In this document: positions 44,451 to 56,652 of the stretch, in pieces
Layout of the letters: the number at the start of each line of letters is the position of its first letter
Numbering within the stretch: the first letter of the stretch is position 1
DNA from: Thinopyrum elongatum
Lineage: Eukaryota > Streptophyta > Magnoliopsida > Poales > Poaceae
DNA length: 64,000 nucleotides
NCBI GenBank assembly: GCA_011799875.1
Contig: CM022298.1
Span: 192,098,423-192,162,422, forward strand
Direction: 5' to 3'
Made by a program: the position numbers and the translations under genes
Notes under the pieces: model-generated
Seen by the model: only the letters and a program-made list of their open reading frames with translations
The model's database searches: none
Told to the model about the DNA's origin: nothing

Positions 44451-47400
44451 TGTGGCGCCCCCGACTCAATCGTACACTAATCATACACGCAAACGTGTAC
44501 GATCAAGCACAGGGACTCACGGGAAGATATCACAACACAACTCTAACACAATTTAAACGAAGGTCCACAATATTACAGACCAGGGATCCAAAGATCCGAA
44601 TACATAAGTCAGTCATACAAATATTATCTGAGTACAGACATAGTTAGACAAGTTTTGCCTTAAGAAGGCCAGCACAAACAACGACACTAGATCGAAAGGC
44701 GTTGGCCTCCTGCCTGGGACCCTCCGATCCTACTCCTGGTCATCTGGCTCGATCCAGTAGTAAGTACCCTCTGGTCCCTCCTGGTAGTAAGCTCCGGTGG
44801 TGGCATCTGGCTCCTGGACTCCATCGTCTGATGTATCACCAAGGTGGTGTATATGGGGAAAAGAGAAAGTAAAGCAACCGTGAGTACTCATCCGAAGTAC
44901 TCAGCAAGCAAGGATCTATACTACATATGCAATATTATCAATGGAGAAAGGCTATATATGTGGACTGGGCTGCAGAAATGCCAGAATAGAGAGAAGGCCT
45001 AGTCCTATCGAAGACTAGCATCTTCAAACATCTTCACAAGCCATCATCTTGCAGCAGTAGAAGAGAGTAGAATAGCATTTTATTTAGCAAACATCTTGAA
45101 GTACAGCTTAAAGATCCTTCCTTGACTCCCAAGCGAGAAAGCGATCCCGAAGCTTCAATTAAGTAACAAGTATCCAGTTTAAGTAGTAGATCGGGATACA
45201 CAAACTGAGCGTCCTTTACCGTAGGACCGGCTATCGATAGAAGATTCATCCCTACAGGGGTGCACTACTGTTACCCAACATGCTCGATCAACTCTGGCCG
45301 GACACACTTGCTGGGTAATGCCCGTCCTCGGAAGATCAACACAAAGCAGCGCTCTACCTAGGCTCGGCAGAGAGGTCAGCACGCCGGACTAACCTATGCA
45401 CCCAGAGGTCTCGGGCCATCGCCCTGGGCACCCTGCGCGTTGCGAGACTGGCCGGGGTGCAGGCGCGACACTGAGCTCGTCAGTGAAGTATCCAGCCCAA
45501 TCCTGACAATCAGCCCGCACGGTGAATCGTGACGTCCGACGAGCTTTCGGAGAAACGTACTTCACAGAGGGTCCCATAACCATTATCCCGCGTGGTGGTA
45601 GTGCGTATAGGGCACGTCGACCCACTCAGATCACACACCCAAATCCAATAGGCTCAATTAGTATCACGCGGAGACAATCAGAGTCACTGATGCTCCGCCA
45701 CAATGTCACACTCGAGTGCCCTTCCGGCACACCCGAAAATCATAGATCCCCAGCGGGTACCCACCAGGGTGGACCCGCCTGTAACAGAGGTCAAGTAATC
45801 GTGTGCTCATAACATCAAGGGGGAAACCCGAGGAATCACCCTCGGCGGATTCCACTCGACGAAACAGTCAGGGTGAACGTATGAGGTATCACCCTCGAGG
45901 TTCACACTGGGGGTTGCACGACAGAGACGTACCGGAAGTGGAGAAGGAGGAATCACCCTAGATGACCACGACCGAACAGCTACACTGCAGAGTATTCATC
46001 GGGAGTGCGTTACGAGGTATCACCCTCGGCACTCGATAGTTACTACGCAGAGTCGTACAACTAAGGGGGTGTGAAGTGAGGTGTCGGTCTCTGGTCGACG
46101 ATCACGTTGATCGAGTCGTCGATGATCAAGCAGGGGCAACAAGGATAAGGTGGTGGGGTCACTGATGGTTCATTCCAACCTAAACTAAACAGTTTATCAT
46201 AGGGAGGTAAGGTAGCAATGAACAGGTTACAACAATAGGCTATGCATCAGAATAGGAGCATACATTAACAGTAGCAAAATCTAATGCAAGCAGGAGAATA
46301 GAATGGGCGATATCTGGAATGCTCAAGGAGGGGGGGGCTTGCCTGGTTGCTCTGGCAAGAGGGGAAGGTCGTCAACGGGCTGCTCGTCGGTAGAGTAGTC
46401 GTATCCAGGTGCAGCGTCGTCGGTCTCGGCGTCTATCGAGAGAGAGAAGGAGGGGGAGAGAAACAATAAATTCACGGCAATAATGCAAACAACATGTATG
46501 ACATGCCTAAATGATATGCCGGGGTGTTCTACTGCCTAACTAAATGATTTAGTTAATTTAAGAATTTATTTGGATTTATTTAATTATTGTGGGGCACTAT
46601 TCATTTACTGAAAATGGTCTAAAAGTTCAATGTTCTTATAGCTGCGGGCGTCTGACGGGAATACGGAGGGCGTATCCGGGTTCGTATCAGAATTCTGAGC
46701 AAGTTTCATGTATAAAGTATTTTCATCGGAGTTACGGATTATTTAATATGATTTTCTAAAGTTTTTATTAATTTCTGGAATTTAATTAATTATTTAAATC
46801 AACATTATCTGAAACAGTGCTGCTGATGACATCAGCATGACATCATGCTGACGTCAGCAGGCGTCCTGACAGGGTGGGTCCCACCTGTCATAGACTGTTA
46901 GCTTAATTAGGTTTAACTAATTAAATTACTATTTAATTAACACTAACTAATTAAATTAGATTAGTCTAAACAGAGTTAGTTAACCTAATTAATTAACTAA
47001 TTAATTAATTAATTAATTTTAATTATTTTTATTTTTATTTTTATTTCTTAATTCGTTTTTAGGGCGTGGGCCCGTTTGTCAGCGGGCCAGGGGGTTTGGG
47101 CCCGGCGGCCAGGGGCACAGGGGCGCGGGGCCCATCGGGCAGTGGCCCAAGGCCACGGGCGCGCGGCGCGCGGCGGGGCAAGGCGACGCGGGCGCGTGCA
47201 CGCGGCGACGGGCAGGGGCGCGGCGCGGGTGCGCGTGGGCGCGGCGGAGGCGGGCGGCAGCAGCGCGGCAGCGGCAGGGGCGAGCGGCGGCACGGGGGGG
47301 GGGTGTCGTGGCCGCGAGCAGCGCGCCGGGGCGGCGAGCAGCGGAGGGCGAGGCGAGGCCGACGCGGTCGGCGCGCGGCGAGCGGCAGCAGCGGTGCGGG

Positions 47401-48227
47401 AGGCGAGCGCGGCGGACCAGCGGGCGAGGCGAGGAAAAGAGAAAGGGGGGGGCTCACGAGCGGTGTAGGGAGGAGGCAATGGGCGCGGGGAAGACGGCGA
47501 CGGTGAGGGGGACGTGGCAGCGACGGGGTCGGCGACGGCGGGGCGGCGTCGGGCAACGGGCGCGGTCGGCGCGGTCGGGGGCGAGCGCGCGGGCGGCTCG
47601 GCCCGATCCAGAACGAGGGGGGAGGGGAACCGGGGGGAATTCTGTCGGTGGGGGTGGGGATTAGGGTTTGGGGCTCCAGGGGGAGGCCAAATAGGGGAGG
47701 GGGTGGGCCGATGGCCCAGTTGGGCCTTGGGGAAAGGAGGGGTTTCTCTTTCCTTCTTTTTCTTTTCTGTTCTGTTTTCTCTTTCTCTTTTCTTTTATTT
47801 ATTTTCTTTTCTCAGTTTAGTAAATAGTTAGGCCACATATTGAATTTTGTAAAACATAGCAAATGTTCCAATAAATACTAGGCATTACCTAACACTACCA
47901 AAAATTAGTTTGGAGACAATTGGAGCTCCCACAAATTTTACAATAATTAATATGCATTAATCCTTACTATTTTAATTATGTTAGTGCCACCTAATTATTT
48001 TATTACTTGTTGGTTACAATTTTAGACTAGCCTCTGCAATATTTGTTATTTATCGAACATTTCAGTTTTTATGTTGGACAACTTTTATATTTCCACTTTC
48101 ATTTAAATTTGAATTTGACTTAGGAGTTGAAATGCAATATGATGCTAATGATGATTATGCACTGTTAATCATGCTGACATGTCATTATCAAAAGTGATTA
48201 CTGTTGCTAATCACCGGGGGTGTTACA
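44451..48227 (-). repeat. 3' LTR of the chromovirus, complete (3.8 kb)
   Basis: On the minus strand it starts TGTAACACCCCCGGTG and ends GGGGGCGCCACA. It includes an AT-rich block of TTAATTAA words (46890-47045), an abrupt GC-rich block (47050-47700) and four spaced GAGGWATCACCCT words (45830-46028). Open frames in the GC-rich part are compositional. Confidence 0.92.
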
Positions 48228-48239
48228 ACTCTCCTCATC
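48228..48239 (-). other. Polypurine tract of the chromovirus
   Basis: The minus strand reads GATGAGGAGAGT directly before the LTR start TGTAACACC. Confidence 0.8.
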
Positions 48240-48263
48240 TATTAAGAATTCTCGTCCCGAGAA

Positions 48264-51200
48264 TTAAGAGGAAGACTGAAAGAAAGAGGGGTATTCTTCA
48301 CGAAGACGATCCTCGCGTTCCCAAGTGGCCTCATCTTCAGAATGATTCGACCACTGAACCTTGAGGAATTTGATTGACTTTTGACGAGTCCGACGTTCAG
48401 CTTCATCAAGAACACGGATGGGATATTCTGGATAAGACAGATCTTCCCGTAATTCAAGCACTTCGTGATCCACAGCTCGAATAGGATCCTTGAAGCAGCG
48501 ACGGAGTTGGGATACATGAAAGACGTCATGTACTTGTGAAAGATTTGGCGGCAACTGCAATTGATATGCCACTTCTCCTCGACAGGCAAGAATACGGAAC
48601 GGGCCAATGTAGCGAGGAGCTAACTTGCCTTTGATTCCGAACCTATGACTGCCTTTCAACGGAGTGACGCGGAGGTAAGCTTGCTCGCCAGGTTGATAGA
48701 CTATTTCCTGGTGCTTTCGGTCATAGTTGCTCTTCTGATGAGACTGAGCAGTTTTCAAATGTTCACGGACAATGCAGACTTGGTCTTCTACTTGCTGAAT
48801 AATGTCCGGTCCGACGAGTGAGCGTTCCCCAGTTTCTGACCAATTCAGAGGGGTTCGACACTTACGACCGTATAGAACTTCAAACAGTGCCATCTTCAGA
48901 CTAGCTTGATAGCTATTGTTGTAAGAGAATTCGGCATACGGGAGAGATTCCTCCCATTTCTTACCGAAGGAGATGACGCAAGCTTGAAGCATATCTTCGA
49001 GCACTTGATTAACTCGTTCAACTTGACCCTGTGACTGAGGGTGAAAAGCAGTGCTGAAAGACAGATGTGTTCCCATAGCTTCTTGGAAACTATTCCAGAA
49101 TCTGGAGGTGAAGAGGCTGCCACGATCAGAACTGATCTCCAACGGAACACCATGGAGTGACACAATTCGGGAAACATACAAGTCTGCTAACTGGCTAGCA
49201 GTGATTGTCTCCTTAACTGGCAGAAAGTGAGCAACCTTGGAGAACCGGTCAATGACGACAAATATAGCATCATTACCCTTCTGAGATTTGGGAAAACCAG
49301 TAATGAAATCCATTTGGACCTTGTCCCATTTCCATTCAAGAATTGCAAGGGGTTGCAGAGTTCCTGCGGGCCTTTGATGTTGAGCTTTAACGCGGCGGCA
49401 AACGTCACACTCAGAAACATAACGAGCAATATCTCGCTTCATATTAGGCCACCAGTATCTCTGACAAATGTCACGGTACATCTTTGTGCTACCAGGATGA
49501 ATTGACAGAGGAGTGTCATGAGCTTCCATCATAACGTGTTCCCTCTCATCTTTGAACTTAGGTACGAAGAGACGGCGTTGGAAAAATAGGATCCCATCAT
49601 TATCAAGATGGAACTCCGACGGTTTTCCTTTTTCAAGGTATCGCTTGATCCTTTCAACTTCAGAGTCACACCGTTGCATAGTTTTGATGTTGTGTTCTAA
49701 ATCTGGTTCGACAACCAGGGTATTGAGATAACCCTGTGGAACAATATGGAGGTTCAATTTACGAAACTCTTCATATAGAAGAGGTTGTGATTCCTGAACC
49801 ATATGGTTGCTGCAATAAGCCTTACGGCTCAAAGCATCGGCCATTACATTTGCCTTGCCAGGGGTGTATGAGATATTCATATCATAATCGGCTATTGTCT
49901 CGAGCCATCTTTGTTGACGAAGGTTCAGATCTGGTTGAGTATATAAATACTTCAAACTTTGATGATCCGTATATCTCTCGCAACGGTTACCAAGAAGGTA
50001 ATGTCGCCATAGCTTCAGGGCATAAATAACCGCAGAAAGTTCGAGATCGTGCACTGGGTAATTTTCTTCGTGAGGACGCAATTGTCGGGAGGCATAAGCA
50101 ATCACCTTGCGTTCTTGCATTAGGACACAGCTTAATCCTTGACGAGAGGCATCGCAGTATATTACGAAATCCTTTTGGGAATCCGGGGGTGCTAATATTG
50201 GGGCAGATGTCAATTTATCTTTTAGTGTCTGAAAGCTTTCTTGACATTTTTCTGTCCACTCAAATTTAACACCTTTGTGAAGCAGATTTGTCAATGGCTT
50301 TGCAATCTTGGAAAAGTTCTCAACGAATCGACGGCAATAACTTGCAAGTCCGAGAAAACTTCTAACTTGCTTAACATTCTTCGGGGGAGTCCAGTCAAGA
50401 ATAGCCTGAACTCGTTCGGGGTTAATAGCAATTCCATCCTTGGAAATCACATGTCCAAGGTAAGTTACTTCAGAAAGCCAAAATTCACATTTGGAATACT
50501 TGGCATACAACTGGTGTTCTCGAAGCCTTTCTAGTACCAAACGGAGGTGTTCAGCATGTTCTTCTTTATTCTTAGAATAAACCAGAATATCATCCAAATA
50601 AACCACGATGAATTTGTCGAGGTAATCCATGAATATATAATTCATCAGACGGGAGAAAGTTGCTGGAGCATTCGTTAGGCCAAATGACATGATGGTGTAT
50701 TCATAGGAGCCATAACGAGTGACGAATGCAGTCTTGGGAATATCCTCTTCACGGACACGGATCTGGTGATAACCCAACCTCAGGTCGAGTTTAGAGAACA
50801 CCGATGATCCAGCGAGTTGATCATAAAGATCATTGATCCGGGGCAGTGGGTATTTATTCTGGATTGTGGCTTGGTTAATGGGCCGACAATCCTGAACCAA
50901 ACGGTTAGTTCCATCCTTCTTCTTAACGAAGAGTGAAGGTGCTCCCCAAGCAGAGGAACTGGGGCGGATGAAACCACTCTTAAGTGACTTGTCGATTTCT
51001 TCCTTAAGCTCGAGTAGGTGATGCGGAGGCATCTTATAAGGTCGCTTGGCAATAGGGACGGCGCCAGGCTTCAAGTCGATGACGAACTCGACAGCTCTAG
51101 CCGGGGGTATTCCTGGAAGTTCTTCTGGAAAGACGTCTGGAAAATCTCGAACGACAGGAACGTTCTCGATCCCTTCCAGAGGTGAGGCATTCAAAGCATT

Positions 51201-52688
51201 CAGAGCATATATCTGAGCTTCAGTGTCCCGTGTAATGCGGGCGGTATAGTTCACTATCTCATCGGAGGGGTGAAGAATTTGGACGACTTTAGTGGCACAA
51301 TTGATCGAAGCAATGTGAGCTTTCAACCAATCCATTCCAAGAATGAGGTCTATGGTGGAAGATTTCAGGACGATGGGCGATGCAAGGAATTCCAATCCTT
51401 TAATTTCGACGGTAACGTCAGGTGCTATTACGTCAGCATGACAGTGACCTCCGGGAGTTTTAATGACTAACGGAGTATGCATTTTCTCATATCGAATGCC
51501 ATGCATAAATGCAAATTTTCCAGAGATGAATGAATGTGATGCTCCTGAATCAAATAAAACAGAAGCAGGTACTGAGTTAACAAGAAGGGTACCCATCACA
51601 GTAGCAGGTTGATCCTGGACTTCTTCAATGTCAATGTTGTAAGCGTGTCCACGACCATGTGCAGCAGACCCAGTATTATAGTTGCGGGTCTGGTTGTTGC
51701 CACGACCATTGCCACGGCCAGCACGAGGAAAGGCTAACTGATTCTGATTCTGGCGGCAGTCTTTAGCCTGGTGTCCTGGTTTGCGGCACTTGAAGCACAG
51801 ACCATCTTCAGGACGAAGAGGAGCATTGTTTTGAATAGCTTGAGCTTTTGGCTGCCTCGGCGGTGGAGGAGGCAGACGTGGTGCAGCATAGTTGTTCTTT
51901 GGCGCAGAGGTATTGGAACGGAATGCATTGTTGGGAATCCAAACTCGACGCTTCGATGCTGAGCCCGAAGATGAGCCAGCATCATGATAGCGCTTCTGCG
52001 AGTCCTTGTATTCCATCTGAGCGGTCTCAACAAGAATAGCCTTGTTCGTCAGAGTTGAAAAGTCATTGAAGTCTTGAGCAGCAAGTGCAAGATTGAGGTC
52101 GGGGTGTAGTCCACTACGGAACTTCTCTTGTCTGCGTGCATCTGTGGCGATGTCTTCTTCGGCATAGCGGGAGAGGTCTAGAAATTCCCGCTGATAAGCT
52201 TCGACAGTCTTGTTGACCTGAGTGAGGTTACGGAACTGGGTCTTCATGCGTTCCATAATTGCCTGAGGGATGTAACGTGTACGGAAAGCAGCCTGGAACT
52301 CATACCAGGTGATGACTGTTCCAACAGGCAGAGTACGCTTGTGTGTGTCCCACCATTGAGCAGCAGGGCCCTTTAAGAAAAAGGCCGCAAAGTTGACAAA
52401 GTTGGCAGGGGCGACATTAGCAGACTCCATCTCGTGAGTGATGTCGCGGAGCCAGTCATCTGCATCCAGTGGCTTGTCAGAGTTGCGGAACTGCGTTGGG
52501 TTGAGTCGCATAAACTCTGTCAAAGTTATTGAAGCTGGGTTCTGGTTCTGGTTGTTCTGATGCGGAAACTGAGCCATGATTCCAACCATGAACTGGCGGT
52601 TGAGCTCAAACTGTTGCATCATAGCCGCCATATAGTCTGGTGGTGGTGGGCGTTCAGGGGCACGACCACGACCACCTGGTCTAACCAT
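48264..52688 (-). CDS. Chromovirus Gag-Pol polyprotein, 1474 aa, uninterrupted
   Basis: I chose the Met at 52688 ([17 protein letters not shown]); the frame is open 60 codons further but that part has no gag character. Order: gag core ([20 protein letters not shown], about 112-131), CCHC knuckle [14 protein letters not shown] (298-311), protease [11 protein letters not shown] (about 378-388), RT with YLDDILVYS (about 697-705), RNase H ([14 protein letters not shown], about 860), integrase HHCC finger (HPGSTKMY to CDVCRR) and core ([30 protein letters not shown]), and a C-terminal chromodomain-like tail ([12 protein letters not shown] to [14 protein letters not shown]). All catalytic residues I could check are present. 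The single frame with no Gag/Pol shift is normal for plant chromoviruses. The chromodomain would target chromatin. Confidence 0.93.
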   Translation of the reverse strand: MVRPGGRGRAPERPPPPDYMAAMMQQFELNRQFMVGIMAQFPHQNNQNQNPASITLTEFMRLNPTQFRNSDKPLDADDWLRDITHEMESANVAPANFVNFAAFFLKGPAAQWWDTHKRTLPVGTVITWYEFQAAFRTRYIPQAIMERMKTQFRNLTQVNKTVEAYQREFLDLSRYAEEDIATDARRQEKFRSGLHPDLNLALAAQDFNDFSTLTNKAILVETAQMEYKDSQKRYHDAGSSSGSASKRRVWIPNNAFRSNTSAPKNNYAAPRLPPPPPRQPKAQAIQNNAPLRPEDGLCFKCRKPGHQAKDCRQNQNQLAFPRAGRGNGRGNNQTRNYNTGSAAHGRGHAYNIDIEEVQDQPATVMGTLLVNSVPASVLFDSGASHSFISGKFAFMHGIRYEKMHTPLVIKTPGGHCHADVIAPDVTVEIKGLEFLASPIVLKSSTIDLILGMDWLKAHIASINCATKVVQILHPSDEIVNYTARITRDTEAQIYALNALNASPLEGIENVPVVRDFPDVFPEELPGIPPARAVEFVIDLKPGAVPIAKRPYKMPPHHLLELKEEIDKSLKSGFIRPSSSAWGAPSLFVKKKDGTNRLVQDCRPINQATIQNKYPLPRINDLYDQLAGSSVFSKLDLRLGYHQIRVREEDIPKTAFVTRYGSYEYTIMSFGLTNAPATFSRLMNYIFMDYLDKFIVVYLDDILVYSKNKEEHAEHLRLVLERLREHQLYAKYSKCEFWLSEVTYLGHVISKDGIAINPERVQAILDWTPPKNVKQVRSFLGLASYCRRFVENFSKIAKPLTNLLHKGVKFEWTEKCQESFQTLKDKLTSAPILAPPDSQKDFVIYCDASRQGLSCVLMQERKVIAYASRQLRPHEENYPVHDLELSAVIYALKLWRHYLLGNRCERYTDHQSLKYLYTQPDLNLRQQRWLETIADYDMNISYTPGKANVMADALSRKAYCSNHMVQESQPLLYEEFRKLNLHIVPQGYLNTLVVEPDLEHNIKTMQRCDSEVERIKRYLEKGKPSEFHLDNDGILFFQRRLFVPKFKDEREHVMMEAHDTPLSIHPGSTKMYRDICQRYWWPNMKRDIARYVSECDVCRRVKAQHQRPAGTLQPLAILEWKWDKVQMDFITGFPKSQKGNDAIFVVIDRFSKVAHFLPVKETITASQLADLYVSRIVSLHGVPLEISSDRGSLFTSRFWNSFQEAMGTHLSFSTAFHPQSQGQVERVNQVLEDMLQACVISFGKKWEESLPYAEFSYNNSYQASLKMALFEVLYGRKCRTPLNWSETGERSLVGPDIIQQVEDQVCIVREHLKTAQSHQKSNYDRKHQEIVYQPGEQAYLRVTPLKGSHRFGIKGKLAPRYIGPFRILACRGEVAYQLQLPPNLSQVHDVFHVSQLRRCFKDPIRAVDHEVLELREDLSYPEYPIRVLDEAERRTRQKSIKFLKVQWSNHSEDEATWEREDRLREEYPSFFQSSS

Positions 52689-52939
52689 CCTGCTAAGTAT
52701 CAACAGGGGGTAGTTTAGTAAAAGCAATTGCGAGCGTTTAGTGACAAACATGATGTAACACGACAATTCTTTAAGCAGTGTATCAGATACATAATAGTAG
52801 TCGATTAAGACATACAGATCCATACACAGAGTCGGGTACATGCGGACAGCATAACGGCGCAAATTCAAAAGCTAGACATACTAGGAGGCGCGCAGGCACG
52901 CGGTAAGGAAGTACACAACGAGACATAGCAAAGGCAACA

Positions 52940-53710
52940 TCAACGTCGAAGAAAACCACCGAAACGGGGTAACTGCAAGTGCTGACGACGAATGTTCGTC
53001 GCGGAAGGATCCTGCGCTCCATGTGCACTCTGATGCAGAATCCCATCTCGAGCTGTAAGAAGAGGTCCACGTGCAGGTGTATGACCTCCAACAGCAGGCC
53101 AATCAATACCAGCATACATCTGAGTCCTGCACGGGTAAAGGATGTGCTCAGGATGTATCCCTGCGCGAACAGCGGGTAGCAACTGCGTCATAGCATCGTA
53201 GAGACGTGCTCGAGTGGCAACCAACTCGACGGCAAGAGCCCGAACAGTGCGATCTAGAGCCTGAGTGCACTGAATCAGAACGCGCGGGTCATAGCGACGA
53301 GGCTCGAACGGGGCACAGATAGCTGTGTAGTATCTAGTAGCATCTCTAGTAGGGGCATACAGAATGTATCAGAACTCTGAGTCATCCAAGATATTGCTGA
53401 ACTATCCTCGGAGACGTGCGATGGCAGAGTAGGCGGCATCATGGACTGCCATCTCAATCGTTACGCCGATACCGTGGAAAAGGTGTAGCTCGGTGTCTGA
53501 GTCATTTTGCTGATCATAGATACGAACATCAGCATGGTACTGCTCCTGATTGAACTCGCGGTAATCCTCGTAAACCAAGTACTCAGGATACCAACGGTAG
53601 CCAAGTTTGGTCATGAGAGCGATCAGGACAGCTGGAAACCCAGGGGCATTACGAGCCCAAGTGCGAAGCACAAGCTGTGTCGTAGGACGTGGTGGAAACA
53701 AACGGTCCAT
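52940..53710 (-). pseudogene. Extra ORF upstream of gag in the chromovirus, two in-frame stops
   Basis: On the minus strand between the primer site and gag one frame runs from the Met at 53710 (MDRLFPPRPTTQLVLRTWAR) to TGA at 52940, about 256 codons. Two internal stops lie at about 53402 (TAG) and 53367 (TGA). The N-terminal part is YHADVRIYDQ-like, then HGIGVTIEMAVHDAAYSAIARLR; the second part has DPRVLIQCTQALDRTVRALA (helical). It follows the same strand and frame style as gag. I recall similar leader ORFs from grass retrotransposons, without known function. A different view is that it is an old captured host fragment. Confidence 0.55.
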
Positions 53711-54089
53711 CTGAAACAGAGGAAATTCAGATTTGTCAAATGACAATGAGAAGTTTAACACAACTCGGAGAGAAAGGTTAAACAAAACAATGGAAAGGAA
53801 AATGATTATCAGACTAATCAGATCAATGACAGGGAAATCGCACAGATATCCAGCTCTCCGGGTAGACGGAATTTACGAGATCCTAAGTGTCGGCGTTAGT
53901 AAAATTTATTTAACCCGAGTAGAAGAGAGATCAGAGTCCCAGAGTATAGACGAGGAATAAAAGATCCTAATACCACCCAGTTGGCAATGTGGGCCCGTAA
54001 GCCACACAGCCAAGTTAGTAAATTAGTTTTTCGGTTTCTAGACTCAACTTCGGCCAAGGAATTGGAAGGGGGCTTCCTACAGGCAGGCA
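53711..54089 (-). other. Chromovirus leader between primer site and extra ORF
   Basis: No supported gene; RNA leader or packaging region by position. Confidence 0.5.
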
Positions 54090-54101
54090 GCTCTGATACC
54101 A
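54090..54101 (-). other. Primer binding site of the chromovirus (tRNA-Met type)
   Basis: The minus strand reads TGGTATCAGAGC three bases after the LTR end, complementary to the 3' end of initiator tRNA-Met. Confidence 0.85.
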
Positions 54102-54104
54102 ACT

Positions 54105-56652
54105 TGTGGTGCCCCCGACTCAATCGTACACTAATCATACACGCAAACGTGTACGATCAAGCACAGGGACTCACGGGAAGATATCACAACACAACTCTAA
54201 CACAATTTAAACGGAGGTCCACAATATTATAGACCAGGGATCCGAAGATCCGAATACATAAGTCAGTCATACAAATATTATCTGAGTACAGACATAGTTA
54301 GACAAGTTTTGCCTTAAGAAGGCCAGCACAAACAACGACACTAGATCGAAAGGCATTGGCCTCCTGCCTGGGAGCCTCCGATCCTACTCCTGGTCATCTG
54401 GCTCGATCCAGTAGTAAGTACCCTCTGGTCCCTCCTGGTAGTAAGCTCCGGTGGTGGCATCTGGCTCCTGGACTCCATCGTCTGATGTATCACCAAGGTG
54501 GGGTATATGGGGAAAAGAGAAAGTAAAGCAACCGTGAGTACTCATCCGAAGTACTCAGCAAGCAAGGATCTATACTACATATGCAACATTATCAATGGAG
54601 AAAGGCTGTATATGTGGACTGGGCTACAGAAATGCCAGAATAGAGAGAAGGCCTAGTCCTATCGAAGACTAGCATCTTCAAATATCTTCACAAGCCATCA
54701 TCTTGCAGCAGTAGAAGAGAGTAGAATAGCATTTTATTTAGCAAACATGTTGAAGTACAGCTTAAAGATCCTTCCTTGACTCCCAAGCGAGAAAGCGATC
54801 CCGAAGCTTCAATTAAGTAACAAGTATCCAGTTTAAGTAGTAGATCGGGATACACAAACTGAGCGTCCTTTACCGTAGGACCGGCTATCGATAGAAGATT
54901 CATCCCTGCAGGGGTGCACTACTGTTACCCAACATGCTCGATCAACTCTGGCTGGACACACTTGCTAGGTAATGCCCGTCCTCGGAAGATCAACACAAAG
55001 CAGCGCTCTACCTAGGCTCGGCAGAGAGGTCAGCACGCCGGACTAACCTATGCACCCAGAGGTCTTGGGCCATCGCCCTGGGCACCCTGCGCGTTGCGAG
55101 ACTGGCCGGGGTGCAGGCGCGACACTGAGCTCGTCAGTGAAGTATCCAGCCCAATCCCGACAATCAGCCCGCACGGTGAATCATGACGTCAGACGAGCTT
55201 TCGGAGAAACGTACTTCGCAGAGGGTCCCATAACCATTATCCCGCGTGGTGGTAGTGCGTATAGGGCACGTTGACCCACTCAGATCACACACCCAAATCC
55301 AATAGGCTCAATTAGTATCACGCGGAGACAATCAGAGTCACTGATGCTCCGCCACAATGTCACACTCGAGTGCCCTTCCGGCACACCCAAAAATCATAGA
55401 TCCCCAGCGGGTACCCACCAGGGTGGACCCGCCTGTAACAGAGGTCAAGTAATCGTGTGCTCATAACATCAAGGGGGAAACCCGAGGAATCACCCTCGGC
55501 GGATTCCACTCGACGAAACAGTCAGGGTGAACGTATGAGGTATCACCCTCGAGGTTCACACTGGGGGTTGCACGACAGAGACGTACCGGAAGTGGAGAAG
55601 GAGGAATCACCCTCGATGACCACGACCGAACAGCTACACTGCAGAGTATTCATCGGGAGTGCGTTACGAGGTATCACCCTCGGCACTCGATAGTTACTAC
55701 GCAGAGTCGTACAACTAAGGGGGTGTGAAGTGAGGTGTCGGTCTCTGGTCGACGATCACGTTGATCGAGTCGTCGATGATCAAGCAGGGGCAACAAGGAT
55801 AAGGTGGTGGGGTCACTGATGGTTCATTCCAACCTAAACTAAACAGTTTATCATAGGCAGGTAAGGTAGCAATGAACAGGTTACAACAACAGGCTATGCA
55901 TCAGAATAGGAGCATACATTAACAGTAGCAAAATCTAATGCAAGCAGGAGAATAGAATGGGCGATATCTGGAATGCTCAAGGGGGGGGGGGCTTGCCTGG
56001 TTGCTCTGGCAAGAGGGGAAGGTCGTCAACGGGCTGCTCGTCGGTAGAGTAGTCGTATCCAGGTGCAGCGTCGTCGGTCTCAGCGTCTATCGAGAGAGAG
56101 AAGGAGGGGGAGAGAAACAATAAATTCACGGCAATAATGCAAACAACATGTATGACATGCCTAAATGATATGCCGGGGTGTTCTACTGCCTAACTAAATG
56201 ATTTAGTTAATTTAGGAATTTATTTGGATTTATTTAATTAATGTGGGCCACTATTCATTTACTGAAAATGGTCTAAAAGTTCAATGTTCTTATAGCTGCG
56301 GGCGTTTGACGGGAATACGGAGGGCGTATCCGGGTTCGTATCAGAATTCTGAGCAAGTTTCATGTATAAAGTATTTTCATCGGAGTTACGGATTATTTAA
56401 TATGATTTTCTAAAGTTTTTATTAATTTCTAGAATTTAATTAATTATTTAAATCAACATTATCCGAAACAGTGCTGCTGATGACATCAGCATGACATCAT
56501 GCTGACGTCAGCAGGCGTCCTGACAGGGTGGGTCCCACCTGTCATAGACTGTTAGCTTAATTAGGTTTAACTAATTAAATTACTGTTTAATTAACACTAA
56601 CTAATTAAATTAGATTAGTCTAAACAGAGTTAATTAACCTAATTAATTAACT
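54105..56652 (-). repeat. 5' LTR of the chromovirus, outer 1.2 kb missing
   Basis: Aligns with 44451-46990 of the 3' LTR. The part corresponding to 46990-48227, including the LTR start and the GC-rich block, is absent; CACTA-type repeats begin at about 56653. Confidence 0.9.

Larger units (their letters stand above)
44451..56652 (-). mobile_element. Chromovirus (Ty3/gypsy) with intact polyprotein, 5' LTR truncated
   Basis: The minus strand carries 5' LTR (54105-56652, incomplete), a PBS of the TGGTATCAGAGC type, an upstream extra ORF, a gag-pol frame of 1474 codons with C-terminal chromodomain, a polypurine tract and a 3' LTR (44451-48227). LTR copies differ at about 11 sites in the first 600 bases by eye, so it is younger than G1. 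Domain order (RT, RH, IN, chromodomain) fits the Tekay-like chromoviruses. Confidence 0.92.

Noticed and set aside
45034..45812. Several short frames repeated in 54688-55693.
   Set aside because: Both sets are in the chromovirus LTRs and lack coding character.
47048..47831. Long open frames on both strands in a GC-rich block.
   Set aside because: All frames are open because of base composition and the block lies inside an LTR; Ala/Arg/Gly/Pro repeats only.
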